Both the position numbers and the translations under genes were made by a program. From contig NZ_JAJEPW010000001.1 in the NCBI RefSeq assembly GCF_020687045.1, forward strand, positions 62,001 through 126,000: a stretch of 64,000 nt of DNA, read 5' to 3'. Numbering within the stretch: position 1 is the first letter of the stretch; every line of letters starts with the position of its first letter. The stretch comes from Vescimonas cirricatena (GTDB lineage: Bacteria; Bacillota; Clostridia; Oscillospirales; Oscillospiraceae). Under the pieces are notes generated by a model. The model had not been told where the DNA came from. It was given only the letters and a program-made list of their open reading frames with translations, and searched no databases. Shown piece by piece: positions 1 through 8,745 of this stretch.

Positions 1-1
1 C

Positions 2-1639
2 CAGACCAAAGAAAAAGCGGAACACTCCGTTGATGTCCCTGAAAGCAGTGCGGAGGAATACGCTTCCAACCGTTTGGAAAGCGGTATCGACCGAGTTTCT
101 CACGAAGCCGTACACCAATTTGATAAGCAGGGGCGCAAGGGCGTTCAGGCGACAAAGCAGAATATCGTCAAAGCAAAGGACGGTATTCAGAAATTCAAGG
201 AAAAACGGGCGGCGCAGTCGCTTCAAAAACAGGCGCAGGCGGCAGCTCCACGAAAAAGCGTCGGTCAGAGTATCAAGGCGGTGGAACAGCCGAAGAAGGC
301 AGTAAAAGAGTCTGCCCGTTCCGCAGGAAAAAAGACGATTAAGACGGTCGGGAAAGGCTCGGCGAAAACAGCGCAGAAAACGGTAAAAACCGCAGAGCGC
401 ACCGCTAAAACGACCGTCAAGACAGCGCAGCGTACCGCAAAGGCGGCGCAGAAAACGGCGCAGGCTACGGTCAAGGCTTCTCAAAGAGCAGTTCAGGCGG
501 CACGGGCGGCGGCTCGTGCCGCCGTTGTTACGGCGAAAGCAATCGCAAAAGCGATAGCGCTTGCGGTCAAGGCGATTATCGCCGGAACAAAAGCGTTGAT
601 CGCCGCAATCGCCGCAGGCGGCTGGATAGCGGTTTTGGTCATTATCGTGATTTGCCTGATCGGTATGATTATCGGCTCCGTGTTCGGTATCTTTTTCTCA
701 GGCGAAGATTCTGGGACTGGAATGAGTATGCAGACCGTTGTGCAGGAGATCAATATAGAATACGATACCAAATTGCAGGACGAAAAAACCTCGGTATCTT
801 ATGATGTCCTTGAAATGAGCGGCAGCCGTGCCGTTTGGAAAGAGGTGCTTGCGGTGTATTCCGTCAAAGTCAACACCGATCCGGATAATCCCCAAGAGGT
901 TGCGACGATGGACGAATCGAAAAAGCAGCTTCTCACGGACATCTTTTGGGAGATGAACGAAATAAGATCCAGCACCGACACCAAAACGGAGACGGTCATT
1001 ACTGAAACCGATGACGGTCACGGAAATATCGTGGAGACGGAAAGCACAGTCACGCAAACTTATCTGTATATCACGGTCAGCCATAAGACCGCCGATGAGA
1101 TGGCGGCGCAGTATGGATTTAACGAGGAACAGAAAGAGTATCTCGCAGAGCTGCTTGCCGATGAAAATAATTCGCTGTGGTCGCAGGTACTTTACGGGAT
1201 TACGGGTACAGACGATCAGATCGTAACCGTTGCGCTTTCCCAAATCGGGACGATGGGCGGCGATCCGTACTGGTCTTGGTACGGTTTTAATTCCCGTGTC
1301 GAGTGGTGCGCTTGCTTCGTTTCGTGGTGCGCTAACGAGTGCGGGTATATCGACGCTGGCGTAATTCCGAAATACGCAGGCTGCGTCAACGGCGTACAAT
1401 GGTTTAAGGACAGAGGGCAATGGCTGGATAACAGCGCAGAGCCTACGCCGGGTATGATTATCTTCTTCGATTGGGCGAGTGGCGGACAGGACGGACTATC
1501 CGACCATACAGGTATCGTTCAAAAGGTGGAAAATGGCAGGGTTTACACGGTCGAGGGAAACTCTGGGGATTCTGTTCGTCAGAACAGCTATCCGGTTGGG
1601 TATTATGAGATACTCGGCTACGGTGCGCCTGCCTATTGA
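2..1639 (+). CDS. CHAP-domain conjugative transfer protein (5' partial)
   Basis: The reading frame is open from the window edge, so the true start lies to the left; the TTG at 74 is just an internal codon. The N-terminal part is Lys/Ala/Thr-rich with imperfect repeats around KTAQRTAKAAQKTAQ. A hydrophobic membrane segment follows at about bases 610-700, then an acidic extracellular region. The last 140 residues form a CHAP/NlpC-like amidase domain with the Cys in WCACFVSWC, the His in SDHTG and an Asn in EGNSG. Proteins of this layout are the cell-wall hydrolase of Tn916/Tn1549-type conjugation machines, which opens peptidoglycan for the mating pore. It is the only transfer gene visible, so the rest of the transfer operon should lie to the left. 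Confidence 0.85.
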   Translation, partial: QTKEKAEHSVDVPESSAEEYASNRLESGIDRVSHEAVHQFDKQGRKGVQATKQNIVKAKDGIQKFKEKRAAQSLQKQAQAAAPRKSVGQSIKAVEQPKKAVKESARSAGKKTIKTVGKGSAKTAQKTVKTAERTAKTTVKTAQRTAKAAQKTAQATVKASQRAVQAARAAARAAVVTAKAIAKAIALAVKAIIAGTKALIAAIAAGGWIAVLVIIVICLIGMIIGSVFGIFFSGEDSGTGMSMQTVVQEINIEYDTKLQDEKTSVSYDVLEMSGSRAVWKEVLAVYSVKVNTDPDNPQEVATMDESKKQLLTDIFWEMNEIRSSTDTKTETVITETDDGHGNIVETESTVTQTYLYITVSHKTADEMAAQYGFNEEQKEYLAELLADENNSLWSQVLYGITGTDDQIVTVALSQIGTMGGDPYWSWYGFNSRVEWCACFVSWCANECGYIDAGVIPKYAGCVNGVQWFKDRGQWLDNSAEPTPGMIIFFDWASGGQDGLSDHTGIVQKVENGRVYTVEGNSGDSVRQNSYPVGYYEILGYGAPAY

Positions 1640-1656
1640 TCGGAATGCAAAAAACG

Positions 1657-1682
1657 AGCCGCTTGCTTAAATGCAGGCGGCT
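1657..1682 (+). terminator. weak stem-loop after the transfer gene
   Basis: An inverted repeat AGCCGC..GCGGCT with extra TGC/GCA pairs lies just after the transfer gene stop. No clean T-run follows, so termination is only suggested. Confidence 0.4.
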
Positions 1683-1747
1683 TGATTACATATAAACGAA
1701 CTGAATCTGAGATAGGCGTATATTTTTGAATGCACTTCATTTTTGTA

Positions 1748-1777
1748 TTGACAATACAGTATGACATACAGTATAAT
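1748..1777 (+). promoter_or_regulatory. PadR promoter with direct-repeat operator
   Basis: TTGACA (1748-1753) and TATAAT (1772-1777) are separated by 18 bases. The 9-mer ATACAGTAT occurs at 1754-1762 and 1766-1774, so the repeats fill the spacer and touch the -10. This fits autorepression by the PadR protein encoded directly downstream. RBS AGGAGGT lies at 1784-1790. Confidence 0.75.
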
Positions 1778-1797
1778 AACATCAGGAGGTAACGCTG

Positions 1798-2142
1798 ATG
1801 GGAGAAGAAAAAGATTTATTATCTACTTTGCTTTTGGAACTTCGCAGAGGGACATTGACAATTAGTGTACTCAGTCAGATGAATAAGCCGAAATACGGTT
1901 ATGCTTTGGTGCAGAGCTTGGAAGAAAAAGGCGTTGCCATTGATCCCAATACCCTTTATCCGCTGCTTCGGCGTCTGGAGAGTCAGCAGCTTTTAGAAAG
2001 CAAGTGGGAAACCAGCGGAACAAAGCCGAGAAAGTATTATCAACGAACAGAGTATGGAACACAGGTCTATGAAAAGATGAAAATATATTGGAAGAATCTG
2101 TCTGTCGGAATCGAAAGGTTATTAGAGGAGGAAGAAGCATGA
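1798..2142 (+). CDS. PadR-family transcriptional regulator
   Basis: This 114-aa winged-helix protein has the PadR hallmarks YGYALVQSLEEKG (recognition region), TLYPLLRRLESQQLL (wing/linker) and PRKYY before the C-terminal dimerisation helix. PadR repressors sense drugs or envelope stress and usually control an adjacent membrane protein. Its stop overlaps the start of the next gene (ATGA), which encodes a HAAS-type membrane protein, the usual PadR partner. The promoter repeats suggest autoregulation. The ligand cannot be read from the sequence. Confidence 0.9.
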   Translation: MGEEKDLLSTLLLELRRGTLTISVLSQMNKPKYGYALVQSLEEKGVAIDPNTLYPLLRRLESQQLLESKWETSGTKPRKYYQRTEYGTQVYEKMKIYWKNLSVGIERLLEEEEA

Positions 2143-3248
2143 CACCGAATGAGAAAGATTATATGGATCGATATATTTATCAGGTAATTCGTCGGCTTCC
2201 CAAAGCACAACGAGAGGAAGTTCGTATGGAGTTGGAAGAACTGATCAGTGATATGTATGCTGATAGAGGCTCTATGGAAGAAGTGCTGACTGAACTTGGC
2301 GATCCTGCTGAATTTGCAAAGCAATATCAAAACGAACAGAAATATTTGATTGGACCTGAATATTTTGACACTTATTTGTGGTTTGTAAAAGTTGTCTTAA
2401 TCTGTGCTGCCGTACCAATTTTGATTATTTCGCTGATAAATGCGATAGGAGAAATACCCGCAATCACTTCGCAGAACGCCGCCTCTGTTATTATTCGAGC
2501 TATTGTGGACGGATTGATCGTCGGAATTACCGACGCTATGCTGTCCTGCATATCCGCTTTCGGTGCAGTAACCTTGACTTTTGCCATTATGGAGCGGAAA
2601 AAGATTCAGATCGAAATGAAGAAGGCAGAGAAATGGTCAGTAGAAAGCCTGTCTGAAGAACGAAAAATTCCATCCGCCAGATGGACGCCAAAGATTTTGG
2701 AGCCTGTACCGGATAAAAAAGCAATTATAAGTCGTGGAGATAGTATTGTGGGCATTGTGTTTATCGTTATTTTCAGTGTATTGCTAATTTTTGCCCCTCA
2801 TTTCTTTGCTGCGATTTTTACGGAAGGCGAAGCCATAACAACCGTACCCGTTTTCAATTTGGAACAATGGGGAATTGTTCTGCCTGTCTTTGTAATCAGT
2901 CTGCTGATTGGTCTTATAGATGAGATTTTGCGTCTGATCATCGGCGTTTATTGTAAGCTGGTAATGATCAGCAATATTTTGTGTGGGGTAATTCAGATTG
3001 TGTTAAGCGCCATTGTGCTGAAAGTTTTACCTATCTGGAATCCGAATTTTGTACTTGAGATTGAACAGGCGTTGGGTGCTAATGCAGATTCAAGCGCAAA
3101 CTTTTTCACTTACTGGAACGCTGATATGGTATCCAATGGACTGCTTGCGTTTATTGTTGTTATTACTCTGTTTGAGATTGGTGTGACGATTTACAAAACG
3201 CTCCGTTATGGGGTTTCCGTAAAAAACGGTATAAATTCCAATACATAA
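2139..3248 (+). CDS. HAAS/DUF1700-type membrane protein
   Basis: The 369-aa product starts at the ATG that overlaps the PadR stop, giving MTPNEKDYMDRYIY. The first 75 residues are a helical HAAS-like segment (VIRRLPKAQREEVRMELEEL, LGDPAEFAKQY) found in anti-sigma-like membrane regulators paired with PadR. About six to seven hydrophobic segments follow (for example around bases 2380-2450, 2740-2830, 2880-3050 and 3140-3210). It is probably a membrane sensor or anti-regulator working with the upstream PadR. The biochemical role is unknown. Confidence 0.75.
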   Translation: MTPNEKDYMDRYIYQVIRRLPKAQREEVRMELEELISDMYADRGSMEEVLTELGDPAEFAKQYQNEQKYLIGPEYFDTYLWFVKVVLICAAVPILIISLINAIGEIPAITSQNAASVIIRAIVDGLIVGITDAMLSCISAFGAVTLTFAIMERKKIQIEMKKAEKWSVESLSEERKIPSARWTPKILEPVPDKKAIISRGDSIVGIVFIVIFSVLLIFAPHFFAAIFTEGEAITTVPVFNLEQWGIVLPVFVISLLIGLIDEILRLIIGVYCKLVMISNILCGVIQIVLSAIVLKVLPIWNPNFVLEIEQALGANADSSANFFTYWNADMVSNGLLAFIVVITLFEIGVTIYKTLRYGVSVKNGINSNT

Positions 3249-3301
3249 AAAATTGTAGTTTTTAGAATATTTTGATTATGGAAATAGTTTATGATGAAAC
3301 A

Positions 3302-3342
3302 AAAATACGGTGCTACCCATTTGGGGTAACACCGTATTTTTT
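3302..3342. terminator. bidirectional intrinsic terminator
   Basis: The stem AAATACGGTG-TACCC pairs with GGGTA-CACCGTATTT around an ATTTG loop. T-runs are present on both strands, so it serves both the PadR/HAAS operon and the converging Xre gene. Confidence 0.85.
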
Positions 3343-3349
3343 CCCGCTT

Positions 3350-3682
3350 TTATTGATTTTTATATTTATCCATTTCAACTAACATCTTATATAAATGTTC
3401 TTGCTCGGATTTACTTTTTGCTGCGACCAGCTCGTAACATTTCATAGGATAGCTGTCGGTGCTGCTTTCGCCTATCTTCTCAAAAAGCTGAGCAAGCGAG
3501 ATATTCATAGCTGAAGCAATCTTTTCAATACTTTCAAGAGTAGCGTTCTTTTCCCCTCGTTCCACTTGCCCGATATAAGTAGGGTGGCAACCGGATAACT
3601 CAGCAAGCTTCTCTTGGCTCAATCCCTTATCAATTCTATAATTGCGGACACGCTGTCCGATTGTTTTTGCAATTTCACTCAT
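3350..3682 (-). CDS. Xre-family transcriptional regulator
   Basis: This is a 110-aa protein with an N-terminal Cro/C1 helix-turn-helix (IGQRVRNYRIDKGLSQEKLA, SGCHPTYIGQVERGEKNATL) and a short helical C-terminus. The ATG at 3682 is chosen because GGAGG sits eight bases upstream; an ATG five codons earlier would overlap that site. It stands alone, converging on the HAAS gene and diverging from the SLOG gene. Target unknown. Confidence 0.85.
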   Translation of the reverse strand: MSEIAKTIGQRVRNYRIDKGLSQEKLAELSGCHPTYIGQVERGEKNATLESIEKIASAMNISLAQLFEKIGESSTDSYPMKCYELVAAKSKSEQEHLYKMLVEMDKYKNQ

Positions 3683-3825
3683 AGTTCCAGCCTCCATTCA
3701 TAGTCTATAAATATTGTTTCCGTAGTTCCACAGACTATTGATATTTATTGTTGACTTTGATATACTATGAGTATTATAATTAGATTTTTTGTGCTTTTAG
3801 GCTTTGAACTGGCTGGTGAACTTTA

Positions 3826-4299
3826 ATGAGGGGAAAAACGGCTTGCTTTACCGGACATAGAAAAATACCGCCGGAGAGCATACCGGAACTCTCTCAGCGG
3901 TTAAAAAACACCTTGCTTCGACTGATAGAAGAAGGATATATGTACTTTGGCGCAGGCGGCGCATTGGGCTTTGATACGCTGGCTGCTCAATGCGTTTTAT
4001 CCTTGAGAAAGCGATATTCACATATCAAGCTGATTTTAGTCCTTCCGTGTACCACACAGACAAAAGGCTGGAGCAAAGATGATATAGCGGTTTATGAGGA
4101 GATCAAAAGTCAGGCGGATAAGGTAGTATATACTTCTCACGACTATTTTCGGGGCTGTATGTTCAAAAGAAACCGCCATTTGGTAAATGGCAGCAGTGTC
4201 TGCATAGCCTATTTAACACAGGAGAAAGGCGGGACTGCATATACGGTAAATTATGCTCGGCAAAACAATGTGCAAGTGATAAACTTAGCTGCTCAATAG
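3826..4299 (+). CDS. SLOG-family protein (DUF1273-like)
   Basis: The 157-aa protein starts KTACFTGHRKIP, the nucleotide-binding start of the DprA/YpsA-type SLOG Rossmann fold. GAGGALGFDTLAA and a C-terminal GGTAYTVNYARQNNV complete the fold. SLOG domains bind nucleotides or nucleic acids and often occur on mobile elements; the function of this subfamily is not established. It has a weak RBS and stands between an Xre gene and an ABC operon. A divergent relative lies on ICE2 at 54618-55169. Confidence 0.8.
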   Translation: MRGKTACFTGHRKIPPESIPELSQRLKNTLLRLIEEGYMYFGAGGALGFDTLAAQCVLSLRKRYSHIKLILVLPCTTQTKGWSKDDIAVYEEIKSQADKVVYTSHDYFRGCMFKRNRHLVNGSSVCIAYLTQEKGGTAYTVNYARQNNVQVINLAAQ

Positions 4300-4351
4300 A
4301 TGTGAAGAATGGGAAGATTGAAAAAAGTTCATCTCCGAATGGAAAGTATAC

Positions 4352-4404
4352 TTGACATTTGTGCCCTCTTTGCTATAATAGAGATATGGAAAGCTGGCTT
4401 TCCA
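4352..4404 (+). promoter_or_regulatory. promoter and palindromic operator of the 4.4-7.6 kb operon
   Basis: TTGACA (4352-4357) and TATAAT (4374-4379) have a 16-base spacer. Just downstream is a perfect palindrome TGGAAAGC-TG-GCTTTCCA (4387-4404), in the position of an operator for the Xre repressor encoded next. Confidence 0.75.
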
Positions 4405-4421
4405 TAGAAAGGAGGCGCACC

Positions 4422-4625
4422 GTGAAAAACCGTTTAGAGGAAATCCGGAAAGAACGGGGAATCAAGCAGGAAGAACTGGCTGCCGCACTGGAAGTATCTC
4501 GGCAGACTATCGGCTCGTTGGAAAACGGACGATATAATCCTTCGATTATATTGGCGTTTAAGCTTGCACGGTATTTTAATATGAGTATTGAAGATATTTT
4601 TATTTACGAGGAGGGAAAGCAATGA
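4422..4625 (+). CDS. small Xre regulator of an ABC exporter operon
   Basis: This 67-aa single-domain helix-turn-helix protein (RLEEIRKERGIKQEELAAAL, SRQTIGSLENGRYNPS) starts with GTG behind an AGGAGG site. It resembles the small repressors that precede DUF3796-like membrane proteins and ABC exporters in Firmicutes. Its stop overlaps the next gene, so the two are translationally coupled. The palindrome at 4387-4404 is the likely autoregulatory site. Confidence 0.9.
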   Translation: MKNRLEEIRKERGIKQEELAAALEVSRQTIGSLENGRYNPSIILAFKLARYFNMSIEDIFIYEEGKQ

Positions 4626-5041
4626 AAAAGAAAACCGGAATGTATCTTGCAATCGGTATTATCGGCATTGCTTTAGCTCTGATCGCAAAGTTTCTTTTAC
4701 AGGACTATTTAAGTGATTCGCAAAGCGGAGCGATGATCGGGATAGGTGCCGGATTGTTCGGCTATGGGATTGCGAAATGGTGTGTCGGTCTGTGGGGCGC
4801 AAAAAATCCTGATTTGATGAAAATCAATGAAATTGAAGAAAAAGACGAGCGCAATCAGCTCATTCGAAGCAAAGCACAGGCAATATCCGGCGAGATACTG
4901 CACTGGCTGCTGATGGCAGGCGCTTGGGTATGTATTTTTTTCGACGCACCACTATGGATTGTTCTTACTCTTGTAGGCGCTTTCCTGCTTAAAACAATCC
5001 TTGATTTTATTTTGATGGCATATTACCAGCATAAGATGTGA
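4622..5041 (+). CDS. four-helix membrane protein of the ABC operon
   Basis: The 139-aa protein has two N-terminal hydrophobic helices, a polar loop with the signature NEIEEKDERNQLIRSKA, and two C-terminal helices. Proteins of this kind with a KDERN-type loop commonly follow small Xre repressors and are of unknown function. It is coupled to the repressor by a four-base overlap and lies directly before the ABC ATPase, so it may be an accessory membrane subunit or sensor. Confidence 0.75.
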   Translation: MKKKTGMYLAIGIIGIALALIAKFLLQDYLSDSQSGAMIGIGAGLFGYGIAKWCVGLWGAKNPDLMKINEIEEKDERNQLIRSKAQAISGEILHWLLMAGAWVCIFFDAPLWIVLTLVGAFLLKTILDFILMAYYQHKM

Positions 5042-5052
5042 CGGAGGATATT

Positions 5053-5763
5053 ATGAAATTTGTAATTGAGCATTTGTCAAAAAGCTTTGAGAAAAAGGAA
5101 GTTCTCAGAGATATTGATTTTACTTTTGATGAAGGGAAAATTTATGGGCTGCTCGGCAGAAACGGCGCTGGAAAAACAACGCTGTTTAACTGCCTGAACA
5201 GGGATTTGAAGGCGGATAGCGGCAATTTCTATATAGAAGATGAAAACGGCGTCCGCCGTGAGGTGTCCGCAGAGGACATCGGATATGTACTCTCTACCCC
5301 GACCGTGCCGGAGTTTCTTACAGGCAGGGAGTTTTTGAAATTCTTTATGGACATCAACGAGAAGTCTATCAATAATCCGAAAAGCATTGACGAGTATTTC
5401 GATTATATGAGTATTGAGCCGGAGGACAGGGATAAACTGCTCAAGGACTACTCCCACGGTATGAAAAACAAAATGCAAATGCTCATCAATATCATCGCTC
5501 AGCCGAATATCCTGCTGCTCGACGAGCCTTTGACATCCCTTGATGTGGTTGTGGCGGAAGAAATGAAACAACTGCTCCGTTCACTGAAACAAGACCGCAT
5601 TACCATTTTCTCCACTCATATTATGGATTTGGCGCTTGACCTCTGCGATGAGATTGTGCTGCTTAATCACGGCGAACTGGAGGTCGTGGAGAAAACCGAT
5701 CTGGACAGCAGGGAATTTAAGGATAAAATCATTGCGGCACTCAGGGAGGAAGGAAATGAATAA
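5053..5763 (+). CDS. ABC transporter ATP-binding protein
   Basis: The 236-aa ATPase carries Walker A (GLLGRNGAGKTT), a degenerate signature (YSHGMKNKMQ), Walker B (NILLLDEPLTSLD) and the H-loop (FSTHIMD). It hydrolyses ATP to power the permease encoded next. The ATG at 5053 is preferred over the GTG at 5038 because GGAGG lies six bases upstream of it. The stop overlaps the start of the permease gene. Substrate unknown; exporters of this type often move peptides or drugs. Confidence 0.92.
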   Translation: MKFVIEHLSKSFEKKEVLRDIDFTFDEGKIYGLLGRNGAGKTTLFNCLNRDLKADSGNFYIEDENGVRREVSAEDIGYVLSTPTVPEFLTGREFLKFFMDINEKSINNPKSIDEYFDYMSIEPEDRDKLLKDYSHGMKNKMQMLINIIAQPNILLLDEPLTSLDVVVAEEMKQLLRSLKQDRITIFSTHIMDLALDLCDEIVLLNHGELEVVEKTDLDSREFKDKIIAALREEGNE

Positions 5764-7333
5764 GACGCTTAAAATATCTTTTTCCCTGAAAAATACATAC
5801 CGTGTCAACGGTGTCCTGTTTTCCTTAAAGCAGATACCGCTCGTAAAGCGGCTGCTTCCGGCAACGCTGTATCAGGTAAAGGGGCTGAAAATCTTTGCAA
5901 ACATTTTGTCCGTGCTGTGGGAAATCGTTTCTGTATTCCTCGGCAAGTTCCTTTACTTTATCACGATGGTATGCGGTATCGGTATCCTTTATAACGGACT
6001 GCCGGAGAATGAGGTGTTCCTGCATATCCTGCTGATTCTCACGGTAATCGGCAGCTTTGTAAACACACACCTTTTCAATCCGACAAAGGATAAATATTAT
6101 GCGATGATCCTGATGAAAATGGACGCACGAGAATATACGCTTGTAAACTATTTCTACTCCATCCTGAAGGTCGTTGTGGGCTTTTTGCCCTTTACGATTC
6201 TGTTCGGTATGGACAGAGGCGTACCTTTGTGGTTTTGTCTGCTCCTGCCCCTTTGCATAGCGGGTATGAAGCTGTTTGCGGCGGCTGTTACCCTGTGGGA
6301 TTATGAGAAAAGGGGATTTGGCTACAACGAAAATAAGCTGTCCAAATATGTGTGGTGCTGTATCGCCCTGCTTTTAGCCGCAGCCTATGCTCCGCCCGCC
6401 TTTGGTTTTGCTTTGCCTGCGGTCGTACCAATGGTTATATTTTTAGCGTGTATTCCCCTTGGTATGGCAAGTATCACAAGGCTCACTACCTTCCGTGATT
6501 ATTACGCAATCAACAAGGAATTATTAGCCGGATTGACCAATCAGATGGACAGCACGGCACAGACAAAGCTTATCAAACAGGCAAATGAAAAGAAAATATC
6601 CGCAGATACTTCCATTAGCAGCAACCGCAAGGGCTTCGAGTATCTGAATGAGCTGTTTATCAAAAGGCATAAAAAGATACTCTGGAACTCGACAAAGAAG
6701 ATTTCCTATGTGTGCGCTTTCCTTGTCGCCGCCGTGCTGGCAGGCGTCTATCTGCTGCCCGAAGAAAAAACCGTCATTAACGAAATCGTGATGACTTGGC
6801 TTCCATACTTTGTATTTATAATGTACGCTATCAACCGTGGCACGAACTTTACACAGGCGCTTTTTATGAACTGCGATCACAGCCTGCTGACCTATTCGTT
6901 TTATAAGCAGCCGAGCTTTATCCTGCGGCTGTTTCAGATTCGCCTGCGTGAGATTATGAAAATCAACGCTGTTCCGGCGCTCGTGATCGGTATCGGACTG
7001 GCGCTGATCCTGTTTGCCACCGGAGGGACGGACAATCCGCTGAACTATGTAGTGCTGGTTGTTTCCATCCTGTGTATGAGCCTGTTTTTCTCGATTCATT
7101 ACCTGACGATTTACTATCTGCTCCAGCCTTATAACGCAGGGACGGAGCTGAAAAGCGGCACATACCGGATCGTTTTGTCAGTAACCTATGTCATCTGCTT
7201 TGCCCTTATGCGGCTGCGTATGCCGATTATGATATTTGGAATAATGACTATCGTATTCTGTGTGCTTTACAGCATTGTCGCCAGCATTTTGGTATACCGC
7301 CTTGCGCCGAAAACCTTTAGACTTAGAACATAA
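5756..7333 (+). CDS. large ABC-2-like permease
   Basis: The 525-aa membrane protein starts MNKTLKISFSLKN at an ATG that overlaps the ATPase stop. It has roughly ten to twelve hydrophobic segments in two halves, split by a polar loop at about bases 6500-6700. The length fits a fused two-half transmembrane subunit, so one copy may be enough for a transporter dimer. The frame stays open upstream into the ATPase gene but those codons lack an RBS. No substrate can be inferred. Confidence 0.8.
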   Translation: MNKTLKISFSLKNTYRVNGVLFSLKQIPLVKRLLPATLYQVKGLKIFANILSVLWEIVSVFLGKFLYFITMVCGIGILYNGLPENEVFLHILLILTVIGSFVNTHLFNPTKDKYYAMILMKMDAREYTLVNYFYSILKVVVGFLPFTILFGMDRGVPLWFCLLLPLCIAGMKLFAAAVTLWDYEKRGFGYNENKLSKYVWCCIALLLAAAYAPPAFGFALPAVVPMVIFLACIPLGMASITRLTTFRDYYAINKELLAGLTNQMDSTAQTKLIKQANEKKISADTSISSNRKGFEYLNELFIKRHKKILWNSTKKISYVCAFLVAAVLAGVYLLPEEKTVINEIVMTWLPYFVFIMYAINRGTNFTQALFMNCDHSLLTYSFYKQPSFILRLFQIRLREIMKINAVPALVIGIGLALILFATGGTDNPLNYVVLVVSILCMSLFFSIHYLTIYYLLQPYNAGTELKSGTYRIVLSVTYVICFALMRLRMPIMIFGIMTIVFCVLYSIVASILVYRLAPKTFRLRT

Positions 7334-7384
7334 CGGGGCGGCTTTACTGCCGGAAATCCATAAAAAGAAACGGAGGATTTATTT

Positions 7385-7579
7385 ATGAGAAAGTGTCTCA
7401 GATGTGGAACGGAAATGAAAGAAAACTGCGCCATCAAGGTAGAAGGCGCAGGATACGGAATTATAATGTCATCGGACGAAAACAAGCTGTTCGGCGGCAG
7501 GATCGGCAAGCCGAAGGTGGCAATCTGTCCGAAGTGTGGCGAAGTCTCCATCTATGTGGAAGATGTAGAGAAGCTGTGA
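7385..7579 (+). CDS. small zinc-ribbon protein
   Basis: This 64-aa protein has two CxxC knuckles (CLRCG near the N-terminus and CPKCG near the C-terminus), as in small nucleic-acid-binding or chaperone-like zinc ribbons. It has a good GGAGG site and lies 51 bases after the permease, so it is probably the last gene of the ABC operon. Function unknown. Confidence 0.75.
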   Translation: MRKCLRCGTEMKENCAIKVEGAGYGIIMSSDENKLFGGRIGKPKVAICPKCGEVSIYVEDVEKL

Positions 7580-7601
7580 CGGTATATGGAGGCTGTTTGA
7601 A

Positions 7602-8051
7602 ATGAAAAAGATTTTATCTGTGTTTTTGATGTCATTCATCGTATTCGCTCTCTCTGCCTGCAATGCTGATGTCGTGAAGATTGAAGATTATGAGTGGGAA
7701 ATGAGAACGGTTATGAGCAATGATACGGAATCTGCCCAATATCAGGATGAACTTGTGGTTGCCGTAGGAGAAGCCGACGAGCTGTATCCTGACGCTGAAA
7801 TCGTGGATATGACTTTGACTGCTAAAGATGGAGAAATCACGATAACGGATACCACAAACGGCAAGACATATAACGGAACTTATGAGGTAATGCAGAAAAC
7901 GCCGAAGGGAACGGACTACGAGATTATCATTGACGGAGTAAACGGCTATGCTACCGTAGCTCCTACGGAATACTATGATGGCTCAGAGATTCCAACACTA
8001 CCAATCAATATAGATGGCTATTCCTTATACTTTATCCCAAATGAGTCGTAA
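7602..8051 (+). CDS. predicted lipoprotein
   Basis: The 149-aa product has a lipoprotein signal peptide (MKKILSVFLMSFIVFALSAC) with the lipobox LSAC placing the lipidated Cys at residue 20. The mature part is acidic and beta-rich with repeated TYNGTYEV-type strands. It should be anchored to the outer face of the membrane. It is not obviously related to the two lipoproteins at 17916 and 51705. It may belong to the preceding operon, 22 bases upstream. Confidence 0.8.
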   Translation: MKKILSVFLMSFIVFALSACNADVVKIEDYEWEMRTVMSNDTESAQYQDELVVAVGEADELYPDAEIVDMTLTAKDGEITITDTTNGKTYNGTYEVMQKTPKGTDYEIIIDGVNGYATVAPTEYYDGSEIPTLPINIDGYSLYFIPNES

Positions 8052-8076
8052 TCTACTCAGGTTAGAGAAAGGCATA

Positions 8077-8727
8077 ATGATGAAGATCGAGATTGAAAAG
8101 GATTTTCCCCAGTATTTTAAGCCAGCCTATCCGGAAGAATTTGAGCTGTTCTCTCACTTTGAAGTAACAGCAGGAATACCGACCGTTCTCTTTGCTGTCA
8201 CGACTTGGAAAGAGAACGGGAAACCGAATGTGTGCTTTCATTCGTGGAGTTGCTTTCACGGAGATAAGACCGCTTTTTTCGCTGTGATGGGCAACCTGTA
8301 TCAGCATACCCACACCTATGCCAATATCCAAAGAGAAAAATGCTTTTGCATTAATTTTCTCCCGATAAGCTGTTATGACAGGTTGGTAAATACCATTCAT
8401 CAGAATGAATGGGACAATGACGAATTTGCAGCAGGAGGCTTTACTGTTTCCAACGCCAAAACCATTCACGCACCTGCGATCAGCGAAGCGTTTCTCACGA
8501 TGGAATGTACCCTGAAAGATATACAGGATTTAAGCGGTGCAGGTATTACGGCTATGGTCATCGGACAGGTACAGCACATCTCTGTGGAAGAAGCGTATGC
8601 ACAAGGGTATGAATTAAGATATGGCAAGGACGGATTTATGCTGCTCGTGCCTGCGCCGCAAGACCTTGTTACCGGAGAGCCAAATCAGTCGGCGATTGCC
8701 ACCGTGCATATTGAGAAATACGACTGA
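8077..8727 (+). CDS. flavin reductase-like protein
   Basis: This 216-aa protein resembles the flavin reductase-like FMN-binding family. A strand PTVLFAVTTWKENGKPNV is followed by a Ser/His-rich FMN-contact region (FHSWSCFHGDK) and NFLPISCYDRL, where the family has its NFL-type motif. Such proteins bind FMN and reduce flavin or nitro/quinone compounds in the cytosol. The ATG at 8077 is chosen; the frame is open upstream inside the lipoprotein gene but without an RBS. First of a run of small cytosolic genes. Confidence 0.75.
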   Translation: MMKIEIEKDFPQYFKPAYPEEFELFSHFEVTAGIPTVLFAVTTWKENGKPNVCFHSWSCFHGDKTAFFAVMGNLYQHTHTYANIQREKCFCINFLPISCYDRLVNTIHQNEWDNDEFAAGGFTVSNAKTIHAPAISEAFLTMECTLKDIQDLSGAGITAMVIGQVQHISVEEAYAQGYELRYGKDGFMLLVPAPQDLVTGEPNQSAIATVHIEKYD

Positions 8728-8745
8728 TTTAAGGAGAGAGCAAAA

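Noticed and set aside
698..1420. 240-aa antisense frame inside the CHAP protein gene
   Set aside because: A shadow of a strongly coding frame on the other strand, with no RBS or domain.
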